Part shown: positions 42,499-50,596 of the stretch, piece after piece | Layout of the letters: every line of letters begins with the position of its first letter | Position numbering within the stretch: position 1 is the first letter of the stretch | Assembly: GCA_947373185.1 (NCBI GenBank) | Contig: CANBWP010000001.1 | Span: 62,001-126,000, forward strand | DNA from: Comamonadaceae bacterium | GTDB lineage: Bacteria; Pseudomonadota; Gammaproteobacteria; Burkholderiales; Burkholderiaceae_C | DNA: 64,000 nt | Direction: 5' to 3' | Notes under the pieces: model-generated | What the model saw: only the letters and a program-made list of their open reading frames with translations | What the model was told of the DNA's origin: nothing | Database searches by the model: none | Program-made: the position numbers and the translations under genes

Positions 42499-43206
42499 TC
42501 AATCACAGCCAGGTAACAAGCGCTTGTATTCATTTCGAACGACGGCATAGCATTCGCAGGTGCGCAACTCCAGACCTTGTCGATTGAGAACTTTGATGTG
42601 GCCTCGTTTGTATTGAATCAGGCCCTCCTTTTGTAACTGCAATGCGGCGGCTGTCACCCCTTCGCGCCGCACGCCCAGCATGTTGGCAATCAGCTCTTGG
42701 GTCATGATGAGCTCGTTGCCAGGTAAGCGATCTAGACTGAGAAGCAGCCACCGACACAATTGTTTGTCCAGGGTGTGGTGGCGGTTACAGACCGCGGTCT
42801 GTGACATTTGCGTTAGCAAGGCTAGTGTGTACTTCAGACACAATTGCCGCACGCTTTCAAACTGGTGAAATTCAGATTTGAGCCACTGGGCTTTGATTCG
42901 AATGCCTTCACCCGCACTTTGAACCACTGCGCGGCTGGGCGTGCTGTCTCCGCCCATGAACAATGAAACACCGACGAGACCTTCACGGCCGACGACGGCA
43001 ATTTCTGCAGAGTCCCCGTTTTCGATCACATAAATTATGGCCACGATGGCCGACGTGGGGAAGTAGGCATAGGCCATCGTGACGCCAGATTCGCAAAGGA
43101 CTTGACCCGGTTGCAGCTCGACCATTTCTAGCGAGCGCTCCCAGCGTGCCCAAACAGCAGCAGGCAGTGATGCCAGTAAATGATTTGAATTCTTAAGTTC
43201 TATCAT
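42499..43206 (-). CDS. Crp-type regulator, copy 2
   Basis: 235 residues with an N-terminal Crp-like beta-roll (PGQVLCESGVTMAYAYFPTS, VGREGLVGVSLFMGG), dimer helix and C-terminal HTH (MTQELIANMLGVRREGVTAA, GLIQYKRGHIKVLNRQGLE). Similar architecture to copy 1 and lying 223 nt upstream in the same direction, so the two may be an old duplication. No typical SD is seen in front of ATG 43206. Target unknown; a role at the TPS-collagen locus is likely from position only. Confidence 0.85.
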   Translation of the reverse strand: MIELKNSNHLLASLPAAVWARWERSLEMVELQPGQVLCESGVTMAYAYFPTSAIVAIIYVIENGDSAEIAVVGREGLVGVSLFMGGDSTPSRAVVQSAGEGIRIKAQWLKSEFHQFESVRQLCLKYTLALLTQMSQTAVCNRHHTLDKQLCRWLLLSLDRLPGNELIMTQELIANMLGVRREGVTAAALQLQKEGLIQYKRGHIKVLNRQGLELRTCECYAVVRNEYKRLLPGCD

Positions 43207-43392
43207 GATTCAATTTAATAAATACTTAAGTGAACATTAAACGAATTGGAACTTAAATTTCCATGATACGCATCAATCAATGCCGACATTGATGGGTATC
43301 TGAGAGAACTCTGTCTGTTTGATGACGAAACAACAGGCTGCGGTCCACCCGAGCTTCATCTAGCGGGGCCGTCCAGTGCGGCACCGCACAAC

Positions 43393-44895
43393 TTATTTCT
43401 TCAGAGAAGACACGCGCAATAGAAAAATCAAGGGCAAGGCAGACAGGGTGACCCACATCATCAATCTGAAGTCTTGCAGATAAGCCAAGGTGGCCGCCTC
43501 TCGCGTCACCAAGGCATTGATCAGCGCCAAGCCCTGCGGGGAGTTGATATCGGCCAGACCACTGTCCACCGCTTGTCGCAAGGTTTGGCTGAAGCTGTTG
43601 ATCTGCTCAGAAAATACGGCGTGATTGGCTTGCGTTCTTTGAGCCAAATAAGTGATGACCACCGAAATGCCGATGCTGCTGCCAATGTTGCGCAGCAAAC
43701 TGAAGAGCGCTGCGCCTTCGTTGCGGTAGCGCGGATCCAGTGTGGTGAATGTGATGGTGGCCAAGGGCGGAAAGATAAAGCCCAGGCCCAGCCCTTGAAT
43801 CAGACCTGTGATCACAATGTCGCGCCCCGAGATGTCGGCTGTGAACAGGGTCATCAGCCACATGGACAAAGCCGTCAGCATGAGGCCCACAAAAATGAGC
43901 ACTCTGCTGTCGATGCGGTGGGTGAGCTTGCCCACCAACATCATGGCAATCATGGTGCCCACACCGCGCGGAGCCAAAACAAATCCAATGTCAATGATGG
44001 GATAGCCCATCAGGCCTTGCATGAAAGGCGGAAGCAGCGCCATGGTGGCCAACAAAATAATGCCGACCACAAAAATGAAAATCAAGCCGACGCTGAAATT
44101 GCGGTCCTTGAAAAGGCTGGGCTCAATGAAGGGTTGGTCGTACGTCAAAATATGTGCCACAAACAAATAGAAACAGGCGCTTGCCAAGCTGGCTTCGAGA
44201 ATGACTTCGGCACTTAAAAACCAGTCGAGCGACTCCCCGCGGTCCAGCATCATTTGTAACGCGCCCAAAGACACGCTGAGCAACGCAAAGCCGAGCCAGT
44301 CAAATTTGCGCGTCCGATCAAGGGGCGATTCGCGCACATAGGCGGCCAAGCCAAACCAGGTGAGCAAGCCCAAAGGCAGGTTGATGTAGAACACCCAGCG
44401 CCAACTGTAATATTCGGTGAGCCAGCCGCCTAAGCTGGGGCCCAAGATAGGGCCAATCATCACGCCCACGCCCCACAAGGCCATGGCCGTGCCGTGTTTT
44501 TCTTTGGGATAACTGTCTAACAGCACGGATTGCGACAAGGGCACCAGGCTGGCGCCAAATACCCCTTGTAACAATCGGAACACAACAATTTGCGCAAGGC
44601 TCTGTGCAGCACCGCACAACATCGAAGCCAAGGTGAAACCCACCACCGCCCAGATGAAAATTCGCTTGCGGCCAAAGCGAGCTGTTAGAAAACCAGTCAA
44701 GGGCATGAAGATGGCCGCCGCCACAATGTAGGACGTTAAGACCCAAGACATCTGATCTTGGGTCGCCCCCATGGCGCCTTGCATGTGTGGCAAAGCCACG
44801 TTGGCAATGGTGGTGTCCAGCGCTTGCATGATGGTGGCCAACATCACTGAAACAGTGATGAAGCCACGGTGCGAGGTGTCGCTGGTGTCCGTCAT
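43393..44895 (-). CDS. EmrB/DHA2-family multidrug MFS transporter
   Basis: 500-residue drug:proton antiporter with 14 membrane segments. TIMQALDTTIANVALPHMQG (motif D1 region), FMPLTGFLTARFGRKRIFIW (motif A), RLLQGVFGASLVPLSQSVLL and GVGVMIGPILGPSLGGWL (motif C) are visible. Start 44895 (MTDTSD) replaces a TTG two codons upstream. It follows the membrane-fusion protein gene by 21 nt, forming an EmrAB-like tripartite pump that needs an outer-membrane factor not encoded here. Confidence 0.94.
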   Translation of the reverse strand: MTDTSDTSHRGFITVSVMLATIMQALDTTIANVALPHMQGAMGATQDQMSWVLTSYIVAAAIFMPLTGFLTARFGRKRIFIWAVVGFTLASMLCGAAQSLAQIVVFRLLQGVFGASLVPLSQSVLLDSYPKEKHGTAMALWGVGVMIGPILGPSLGGWLTEYYSWRWVFYINLPLGLLTWFGLAAYVRESPLDRTRKFDWLGFALLSVSLGALQMMLDRGESLDWFLSAEVILEASLASACFYLFVAHILTYDQPFIEPSLFKDRNFSVGLIFIFVVGIILLATMALLPPFMQGLMGYPIIDIGFVLAPRGVGTMIAMMLVGKLTHRIDSRVLIFVGLMLTALSMWLMTLFTADISGRDIVITGLIQGLGLGFIFPPLATITFTTLDPRYRNEGAALFSLLRNIGSSIGISVVITYLAQRTQANHAVFSEQINSFSQTLRQAVDSGLADINSPQGLALINALVTREAATLAYLQDFRLMMWVTLSALPLIFLLRVSSLKK

Positions 44896-44916
44896 GGCCA
44901 AGGCTAACTCTGGGTG

Positions 44917-45951
44917 TTAGAGTGAAAAACCTAAAAGTGTTCTGCGGTGGCCCGTGTCAATTTCGACCTTGGTGCTCAGACCTGTTCGAAGTTCTGGTGC
45001 GCCATCGCTGGGTTTGATTTTGATGCGAACCGCGACACGCTGTGCAATCTTGATCCAATTGCCTGATGCGTTTTGTGCGGGAATGAGTGCAAACTCAGAG
45101 CCCGTGGCAGCGCTCAAACTTTCGACTTCACCTTGCCAAGTACGGTCGGGGTAAGTGTCAATGTGAATGGCCACTGGCTGGCCTGCACGCACATAAGTCA
45201 GGTCCGTTTCTGTGAGGTTGGCCTCAATCCACAAGTTGCTGTTGACCACCAGGGCCATGGCCATGCTGCCGGCTGGCATGAACTGTCCCAACTTGGGCGG
45301 CTTGTTGACGGTGCCTGAGACGGCCGCGTGCACTTCCGTTCGAGAGAGGTCCAATTTGTTTTGAGCCAGTTCAGCTTGCGCCGTCAGGTAAGCAGGGTGC
45401 TTCTCGACCGGCGTGTTGACATTGCCGCCCAAAGACTCGGCAATGCGTTGCAGGTCTTGTTGCAGCGCCAGCACTTGCATGGCTGCCAGCTCGGTGTTTT
45501 GCTTGGCTTCGTCATACTTAGAAGCAGAGACAAAATTCTTGTTCAGAAGCTCAGCTTGTCGCGCTTGTTCTTTCACCGCAAACTGATGTTTGCTGTTGGC
45601 CAAGTTGATCTCGGCTTGCTTGGCTCGGTAGCTGGCTTTGAGAGCCGCCAAATCGGCGCGCACTTGCAGCAGTTTGGCATCGGCTTTGTCATGGGCAATG
45701 GCAATGGGCGCAGGGTCCAGCTTGAACAACACATCGCCCGCTTTGACGTTTTGGTTGTCAGCCACCAAGACCTCTTTCACCACCCCCGAAATTTCGGAAT
45801 TGACCGGCACTTTGTCGGCTTTGAGGTAGGCGTTTTCTGTCTCAATGATGCGACCGCCCCGCAGGTATACAAAAGCACCAAAGCCTGCCGCCAACAAGGG
45901 CACCAGAATGAGGAGGATGAAACGTTGGGTGGTTTTGGAAGATGTCGACAT
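44917..45951 (-). CDS. HlyD/EmrA-family membrane-fusion protein
   Basis: 344-residue inner-membrane anchored adaptor. One N-terminal membrane helix (FILLILVPLLAAGFGAFVYL), biotinyl-lipoyl half (VPVNSEISGVVKEVLVADNQ, VKAGDVLFKLDP), long coiled-coil hairpin from about 85 to 180 and the second half NVNTPVEKHPAYL to GTVNKPPKLGQF, then the beta-barrel with VRAGQPVAIHIDTYPD. Partner of the downstream EmrB-like transporter. Confidence 0.94.
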   Translation of the reverse strand: MSTSSKTTQRFILLILVPLLAAGFGAFVYLRGGRIIETENAYLKADKVPVNSEISGVVKEVLVADNQNVKAGDVLFKLDPAPIAIAHDKADAKLLQVRADLAALKASYRAKQAEINLANSKHQFAVKEQARQAELLNKNFVSASKYDEAKQNTELAAMQVLALQQDLQRIAESLGGNVNTPVEKHPAYLTAQAELAQNKLDLSRTEVHAAVSGTVNKPPKLGQFMPAGSMAMALVVNSNLWIEANLTETDLTYVRAGQPVAIHIDTYPDRTWQGEVESLSAATGSEFALIPAQNASGNWIKIAQRVAVRIKIKPSDGAPELRTGLSTKVEIDTGHRRTLLGFSL

Positions 45952-45975
45952 GGTGCTTGAGGGGGAGTCGCTTCA

Positions 45976-46806
45976 TTATAGAAGCCGACCCGCGCACCAC
46001 AGGATGGCAGGAAAACTGGCCAGCCAAGCCCAAAAGAAACGGTTCAAGCCAAAAAACCAAAACACCAAGAAATGAAACAGCGCGGCGATGAGACAAAAAA
46101 CCAGTGCCCATCGCACATCCAGAAGTGCCAGGGGTGAAGCACACTCCCACAAAATAAAAGTCCAAGAACCCACTGCTGCGAGCCAAGGCTTGCGAAGCAC
46201 ATGCGCAGGTCGCAAGGGACCATGAATGGCCGCATTCAAGAAAATGGTCATGGCGCTGCCATTTCGCCATTCCGCCTTGAGCAACTTCACCGCCCCCGAC
46301 ACAAAATAGGAGGTGATGGACTGAATGGTGATGTACCCAAAGCAGGCCCGCCAGGCCAGCTCGGGCAAGCCCAACTTTAAGAGACATTGCGCGAGGAGCA
46401 GGCCCGTGAGGACCACCAAGGTCATGAAGTCGCTGCCACCATTGAAAGCGCCGCGCCATCGAATCAAAACCCCCACATTGCTGATGAACAAAAAGCCAAC
46501 GCTGATGAGGCTACCGCCTTGAAATGCCAAACTCAGCAGTGCCAACAATCGCGCTAGAAGCAGCCAACGAAAGCCGAGCTTGGAAAACACAAGGTCCAAT
46601 GCCTGACGCATCATGCGGTTCGGGATGTCTTGCCTTTGGAGTGCCCAAGACCATAAGCCTGAGTCTTGCATGGCTTTGCCCATGCGCAAGTACTCTAGCG
46701 TTTGAATGCTGGCGCTCCAAGCAAACAGCAGCGTCGTCGCGCGAATGGCCGTGTCTGTGCTCATGCTGAAGTCAGCCAAGCCTTGCCATGACACGTCCCA
46801 GATCAT
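45976..46806 (-). CDS. HTTM/vitamin-K-carboxylase-like membrane protein
   Basis: 276-residue polytopic membrane protein of about 6-7 segments. FNGGSDFMTLVVLTGLLLAQ resembles the NGSD-type motif of HTTM domain proteins (relatives of the gamma-glutamyl carboxylase membrane domain), and GYITIQSITSYFVSGAVKL then WRNGSAMTIF also fit. Function in bacteria is poorly known. It overlaps the 171-residue partner gene by 4 nt. Confidence 0.68.
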   Translation of the reverse strand: MIWDVSWQGLADFSMSTDTAIRATTLLFAWSASIQTLEYLRMGKAMQDSGLWSWALQRQDIPNRMMRQALDLVFSKLGFRWLLLARLLALLSLAFQGGSLISVGFLFISNVGVLIRWRGAFNGGSDFMTLVVLTGLLLAQCLLKLGLPELAWRACFGYITIQSITSYFVSGAVKLLKAEWRNGSAMTIFLNAAIHGPLRPAHVLRKPWLAAVGSWTFILWECASPLALLDVRWALVFCLIAALFHFLVFWFFGLNRFFWAWLASFPAILWCAGRLL

Positions 46807-47318
46807 GATTTGGCCGCCACCGGCGAAGTCATCATCACGTGGGTCTGCATGGTTTGCGTGGTGTTGTCCAGCAGCATGCGCAATTCAAACTGGCTGTGCG
46901 AAAAGTCAGGGTACTTTTCCTGCAACACACCCTCGACAAAGTGCGCCACCATTTTGTAAGTAACGAACTGGCGAGGGTCGCTGCCATCAGGGGCATCTTG
47001 CAGGTCAGCCCAGAAATGATCAATCAGGTTTTGCTGCGCCAAGCCCAAATTGGTTTGAGGGTTGTGAAACAAGTGCCAAAAATTCTGAAGGCTGCGGGGG
47101 TAGAGGTGCTCCCATTGCGACCATTCAAGCTCACCAGAGGCGCTGCGTGAGGCCGCGCGTGCATACAAGTGCGGCACATAGCCAACGGCATGAAAAAACT
47201 TCCAATTGGGAAAAAAAGCGCGCAGCAAAAAAAGCCAAGGCCCCCGAACGATGGGCGTTTTGTAAATCAAGGCGATCAAGAGCACCAAGAAGTAAGCGAT
47301 GACCCCATACACAGTCAT
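46803..47318 (-). CDS. Unknown protein, partner of HTTM-like gene
   Basis: 171 residues with an N-terminal membrane helix (VIAYFLVLLIALIYKTPIV) and a soluble domain rich in aromatic residues (FFPNWKFFHAVGYVPHLYAR, QWEHLYPRSLQNFWHLFHNP). Not recognised by me, though HTTM-like proteins are often next to such short partner genes. Its stop overlaps the HTTM start, so both subunits are probably made together. Divergent from the DUF599 gene. Confidence 0.7.
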   Translation of the reverse strand: MTVYGVIAYFLVLLIALIYKTPIVRGPWLFLLRAFFPNWKFFHAVGYVPHLYARAASRSASGELEWSQWEHLYPRSLQNFWHLFHNPQTNLGLAQQNLIDHFWADLQDAPDGSDPRQFVTYKMVAHFVEGVLQEKYPDFSHSQFELRMLLDNTTQTMQTHVMMTSPVAAKS

Positions 47319-47440
47319 GGTGGTAATGGGCGCAAGTGGCCGCCAATGAGGCTGTCGTCTTTGCGCAAGGGAAGAGTCAAAAGGCCCATTCTAAGCAGGA
47401 TTTTGATAGCCTAGGCCCAGATTGCGGATAGGATCGCTGT

Positions 47441-48145
47441 ATGAAAATTCTGACGCTTCTTCCCTGGGCCGATTGGCTGGCCATGGCCTTGTTCTTTGGC
47501 CTGTGGCTCGGTTACGCATGGTTTGCCAAGGTCAATGGCAAACGCAACATGACCCTGATCGCGACCACCAACCACTATCGTCAATTGTGGATGTTGCAGG
47601 CCACAGCCCGAGACCCTCGCATGTTGGACGGCCTGATTACGCAAAACCTCTCGCACACGCCGTCCTTCTTTTCTTCAACTTCCATCATCATCATTGGTGG
47701 ATTGTTTGCCTTGCTCGGCACCACGGACAAAGCGGCTGAGTTGGTGCGCGAAATCCCCTTCGCCCAGCAAACCCCATTGTTGGTCTTTGAGTTCAAAGTC
47801 TTGGTCTTGGTCGGTATTTTTGTGTATGCTTTTTTTCGTTTTTCTTGGTCGATGCGCCAATACACCTTTGTAGCGCTGGTGATTGGCGCCATGCCTTTTC
47901 CCAAAGAGTTTGCAGAGGGACGGCAAGACCGCGTTAAATTTGCCGAGCGCGCCGGCAATTTGGTCAGTGCCGCGGCTGAAACATTCAACGATGGCTTGCG
48001 GGCCTACTATTTTTCATTTGCTGCCATGGCTTGGTTTTTCTCGCCCATTGCATTGGTGTTGGCCACAGCATTGGTGGTGTTGATTTTGTATGGGCGAGAA
48101 TTTAAGTCGGATGTGCTGGAAGTGCTTCGGGACGAGCGTGAGTGA
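47441..48145 (+). CDS. DUF599-family membrane protein
   Basis: 234-residue membrane protein with about four hydrophobic segments. Motifs NHYRQLWMLQATARDPRMLD, LSHTPSFFSSTSIIIIGGLF and FRFSWSMRQYTFVALVIGA match the DUF599 family; biological role unknown. A plausible ribosome site is AGGA 8 nt before the ATG. It is divergent from the HTTM pair and convergent with the SET-domain gene, so single. Confidence 0.86.
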   Translation: MKILTLLPWADWLAMALFFGLWLGYAWFAKVNGKRNMTLIATTNHYRQLWMLQATARDPRMLDGLITQNLSHTPSFFSSTSIIIIGGLFALLGTTDKAAELVREIPFAQQTPLLVFEFKVLVLVGIFVYAFFRFSWSMRQYTFVALVIGAMPFPKEFAEGRQDRVKFAERAGNLVSAAAETFNDGLRAYYFSFAAMAWFFSPIALVLATALVVLILYGREFKSDVLEVLRDERE

Positions 48146-48192
48146 AGCCTGTTCCACATGGCGACCGTGGGATGGCTGAACCTCAGTAGCAC

Positions 48193-48768
48193 TTACTTTC
48201 TTTTGAGATCACTGATTTTTGCTTTGATTTTCTCTAATTGTTGTTTCAACTCTTTAAGTTGAGATTTCTTCCCCGATGCCGATTTTTTCTTCGTTGCAAG
48301 CAATGTGCCTCGGCACTTGGCACTGCCACACCAACAAGGATATTGCGCAATCAATTTTTTGGTCAAGGGCTCATCAATGATGAGGCCGTAGTCATAGTTC
48401 AGTTCGGTTCCCGCGGGAATGTCTTTTTTTGCCTTGATGAAGACGCGGTTGTCTTTAACTTCGGGCTCACAATTGGGTGAACAGCAATGATTGATCCAGC
48501 GAGACGAGTTGCCTCCGTGCAGTGCATCAATGACTTTGTCATCGTCGATTTGAAAATAAAACGTGTGATTGGGGTCTGAAGGGTCGTGCGGATGTCTGTC
48601 TTCGGCTTCTTGCGCGCTGATGATTTCACCAACGTATTCAATAAGCGTATCGCCCTTGGCGATGTCCTGCAGGGCGAATACACCCTTGCCGTGGACACCC
48701 GATTTTCGAACCTGGATCTTCCGTTGTGATGTCTGAGATCCCGTTGATGAAGTATTTGTATTTTTCAT
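48193..48768 (-). CDS. SET-domain lysine methyltransferase-like protein
   Basis: 191 residues. A complete SET domain (RKSGVHGKGVFALQDIAKGD, TLIEYVGEIIS, WINHCCSPNCEPEVKDN, FIKAKKDIPAGTELNYDYG) is followed by a post-SET Zn cluster (PCWCGSAKCRGTLL). The last 45 residues are Lys-rich coiled coil (KKSQLKELKQQLEKIKAKIS). The NHCCSPNC and YDYG motifs are those of active SAM-dependent lysine methyltransferases, mostly eukaryotic but known in some bacteria. Substrate unknown; the basic tail could bind DNA or RNA. Confidence 0.92.
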   Translation of the reverse strand: MKNTNTSSTGSQTSQRKIQVRKSGVHGKGVFALQDIAKGDTLIEYVGEIISAQEAEDRHPHDPSDPNHTFYFQIDDDKVIDALHGGNSSRWINHCCSPNCEPEVKDNRVFIKAKKDIPAGTELNYDYGLIIDEPLTKKLIAQYPCWCGSAKCRGTLLATKKKSASGKKSQLKELKQQLEKIKAKISDLKRK

Positions 48769-48840
48769 GAACGCATGTTGCCAGAAATAGTGCGCACGAT
48801 AGCTCTGATTGCTGCGGGTCTTGCGAATTTAAAAGGTTCG

Positions 48841-48858
48841 GCGTCATAAATATTTCAT
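48841..48858 (+). promoter_or_regulatory. Pho-box-like direct repeat upstream of olsB
   Basis: GCGTCAT (48841-48847), AAAT, ATTTCAT (48852-48858) follow the 7-4-7 layout of a PhoB box (CTGTCAT-N4-CTGTCAT) with 10 of 14 repeat positions matching. It lies about 70 nt before the olsB-type start. The match is imperfect and no strong -10 element follows, so this is a candidate only. Confidence 0.45.
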
Positions 48859-48929
48859 ATAAATGCAACATCTTTGAAATTGAAGGTCCGCATCATTAAC
48901 TACCAAGTAAAGCCAACTTGGAGACATTG

Positions 48930-49769
48930 ATGAAAGAACTGCCAAACCCCACATTCCCCATTTCGCAAATCGCTTTGCCACGGGGGTCACTTCATCAAAG
49001 CCCTCAAATTCAAGTTTCAACCAGCGGCACAAAAGATTCGAAATCTCCCATCAAAGTTACATGGGCTAAACATCAGGATGAAATAAGAGAGGCACAAAAA
49101 CTTCGTTACGAAGTTTTTGCCAAAGAGATGGGTGCTCGATTGCCTGCAACCATCGCAGGCCATGACATTGACTTGTTTGACGATTATTGCGAACACCTGC
49201 TCGTGCGTGATGGTGAAAGCAATACGGTCATTGGAACCTACCGCGTATTGACCCCTGTCCAAGCCAAACGAGTCGGCGGAACTTACACAGACACAGAATT
49301 TGATTTGACCAGGTTGCGCTTCATGCGTGAACGCATGGTCGAACTAGGCCGTAGCTGTGTGCACCCTGAGCATCGTCATGGCGGTGTGATTCTGGCACTC
49401 TGGGGTGCATTGTTTGAATTCATGTCGCGCAACCAATTGGACACCATGATTGGTTGTGCCAGCATTCCGATGCTTCACAACGGCATTGTCAGTGGCGATG
49501 CCGCCGCCAGTATGTGGAAGCAACTGTCGATGTCTCATTTAGCCTCCATTGAATTCCATGTCAGACCTAGACTCCCATTGCCCATCGAAGAGCTTGATTC
49601 GGATTTACCCGTTGAGCCGCCAGCGCTGATCAAAGGTTACTTAAGGTTAGGCGCCAAGATTTTAGGTGCGCCAGCTTGGGATCCAGATTTCAATACTGCA
49701 GATTTGCCGATGCTGATGCAAGTGAAAGATTTGCCCATGCGCTATCGCAAGCATTTTGTGGGTGCATGA
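48930..49769 (+). CDS. olsB: GNAT acyltransferase, OlsB-type (lyso-ornithine lipid synthesis)
   Basis: 279-residue acyltransferase of the OlsB/putative-haemolysin group. EAQKLRYEVFAKEMGARLPA, GHDIDLFDDYCEHLLVRD, ERMVELGRSCVHPEHRHGGV and the later AKILGAPAWDPDFNTADL match the family, which attaches a 3-hydroxyacyl chain to the alpha-amine of ornithine. The start 48930 has GGAG 6 nt upstream; a TTG 4 codons earlier would overlap that site. Its stop overlaps the next start (ATGA). OlsA is not in the window. Confidence 0.85.
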   Translation: MKELPNPTFPISQIALPRGSLHQSPQIQVSTSGTKDSKSPIKVTWAKHQDEIREAQKLRYEVFAKEMGARLPATIAGHDIDLFDDYCEHLLVRDGESNTVIGTYRVLTPVQAKRVGGTYTDTEFDLTRLRFMRERMVELGRSCVHPEHRHGGVILALWGALFEFMSRNQLDTMIGCASIPMLHNGIVSGDAAASMWKQLSMSHLASIEFHVRPRLPLPIEELDSDLPVEPPALIKGYLRLGAKILGAPAWDPDFNTADLPMLMQVKDLPMRYRKHFVGA

Positions 49770-50596
49770 TGATGTTCAAAGACGTTCAGGAATTTATGCC
49801 AGGCGAGAGCTCGCAAAAGAAGCACTACCGTGCCATCTTTATTTCTGATCTCCATCTGGGAACCCCAGGATGTCAAGCCGAAGCGCTTTTAGAGTTTTTA
49901 AAAACACATACATGTGACACGCTGTATTTGGTAGGTGACATCATTGATGGTTGGCAATTGCGAAGAAAATGGTATTGGCCGCAAGCGCACAACGACGTGG
50001 TTCAAAAACTATTGCGAAAGGCCCGAAAAGGTTGTCGCGTGGTGTATGTGCCAGGCAATCACGACGAGTTTGCACGCGACTTTTTAGACCATTCATTTGG
50101 TGGCGTGGAGGTCCTTGAACATGCCGTTCACATCACAGCGACTGGCAAAAAGCTCTGGGTTATTCATGGCGATTATTTTGATGGCGTGATTCAATTCGCC
50201 AAATGGTTGGCTTATGTGGGTGACACTCTTTATGAGTGGGCTCTCAAAGCCAACCGGCATTTGAATTACATGCGAGGTCGAATGGGCCTGCCTTACTGGT
50301 CGTTGTCTGCTTATCTGAAGTTAAAAGTGAAAAAAGCGGTCAACTTCATTTCCGATTTTGAAGTAGCTGTCGCACACGAAGCGAAGAAATTGGGGTATGA
50401 CGGGGTCGTCTGCGGTCACATTCACCATGCGGAAATCAGAGACATTGACGGTGTGATTTACTGCAATGACGGTGATTGGGTTGAGAGCCTCAGTACGCTG
50501 GTTGAGCATCATGATGGGCGCTTAGAAATACTGACATTTGACCCCTACTCAGAAGTCAAAGTCGCAAGCAAAGCGACCACTTTGGTCATTGCATGA
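49766..50596 (+). CDS. Metallophosphoesterase (PlcP / UDP-2,3-diacylglucosamine-hydrolase type)
   Basis: 276 residues with the calcineurin-like metal motifs in order: ISDLHLGTPG, VGDIIDGW, PGNHDEFARD, VIHGDYFD and CGHIHHAEI. Annotated relatives are LpxH-like, but the family includes PlcP, which removes phospholipid headgroups during phosphate starvation and is often next to a GT4 gene, as here. The gene starts inside the 3' end of the OlsB-type gene. A C-terminal helix (SLSAYLKLKVKKAVNF) may aid membrane contact. Confidence 0.85.
   Translation: MMMFKDVQEFMPGESSQKKHYRAIFISDLHLGTPGCQAEALLEFLKTHTCDTLYLVGDIIDGWQLRRKWYWPQAHNDVVQKLLRKARKGCRVVYVPGNHDEFARDFLDHSFGGVEVLEHAVHITATGKKLWVIHGDYFDGVIQFAKWLAYVGDTLYEWALKANRHLNYMRGRMGLPYWSLSAYLKLKVKKAVNFISDFEVAVAHEAKKLGYDGVVCGHIHHAEIRDIDGVIYCNDGDWVESLSTLVEHHDGRLEILTFDPYSEVKVASKATTLVIA

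Noticed and set aside
43375-43390. Terminator hairpin GTGCGG/CCGCAC after the EmrB-like gene
   Set aside because: Six-bp stem with a two-base loop and no T-run; too weak to call.
43474-44217. 247-codon plus-strand open frame opposite the EmrB-like transporter
   Set aside because: His/Gln-rich shadow of a membrane protein gene.
49766-50596. LpxH of lipid A synthesis
   Set aside because: Metal motifs fit, but the overlap with olsB-type and GT4 genes makes the PlcP reading more likely; not fully excluded.
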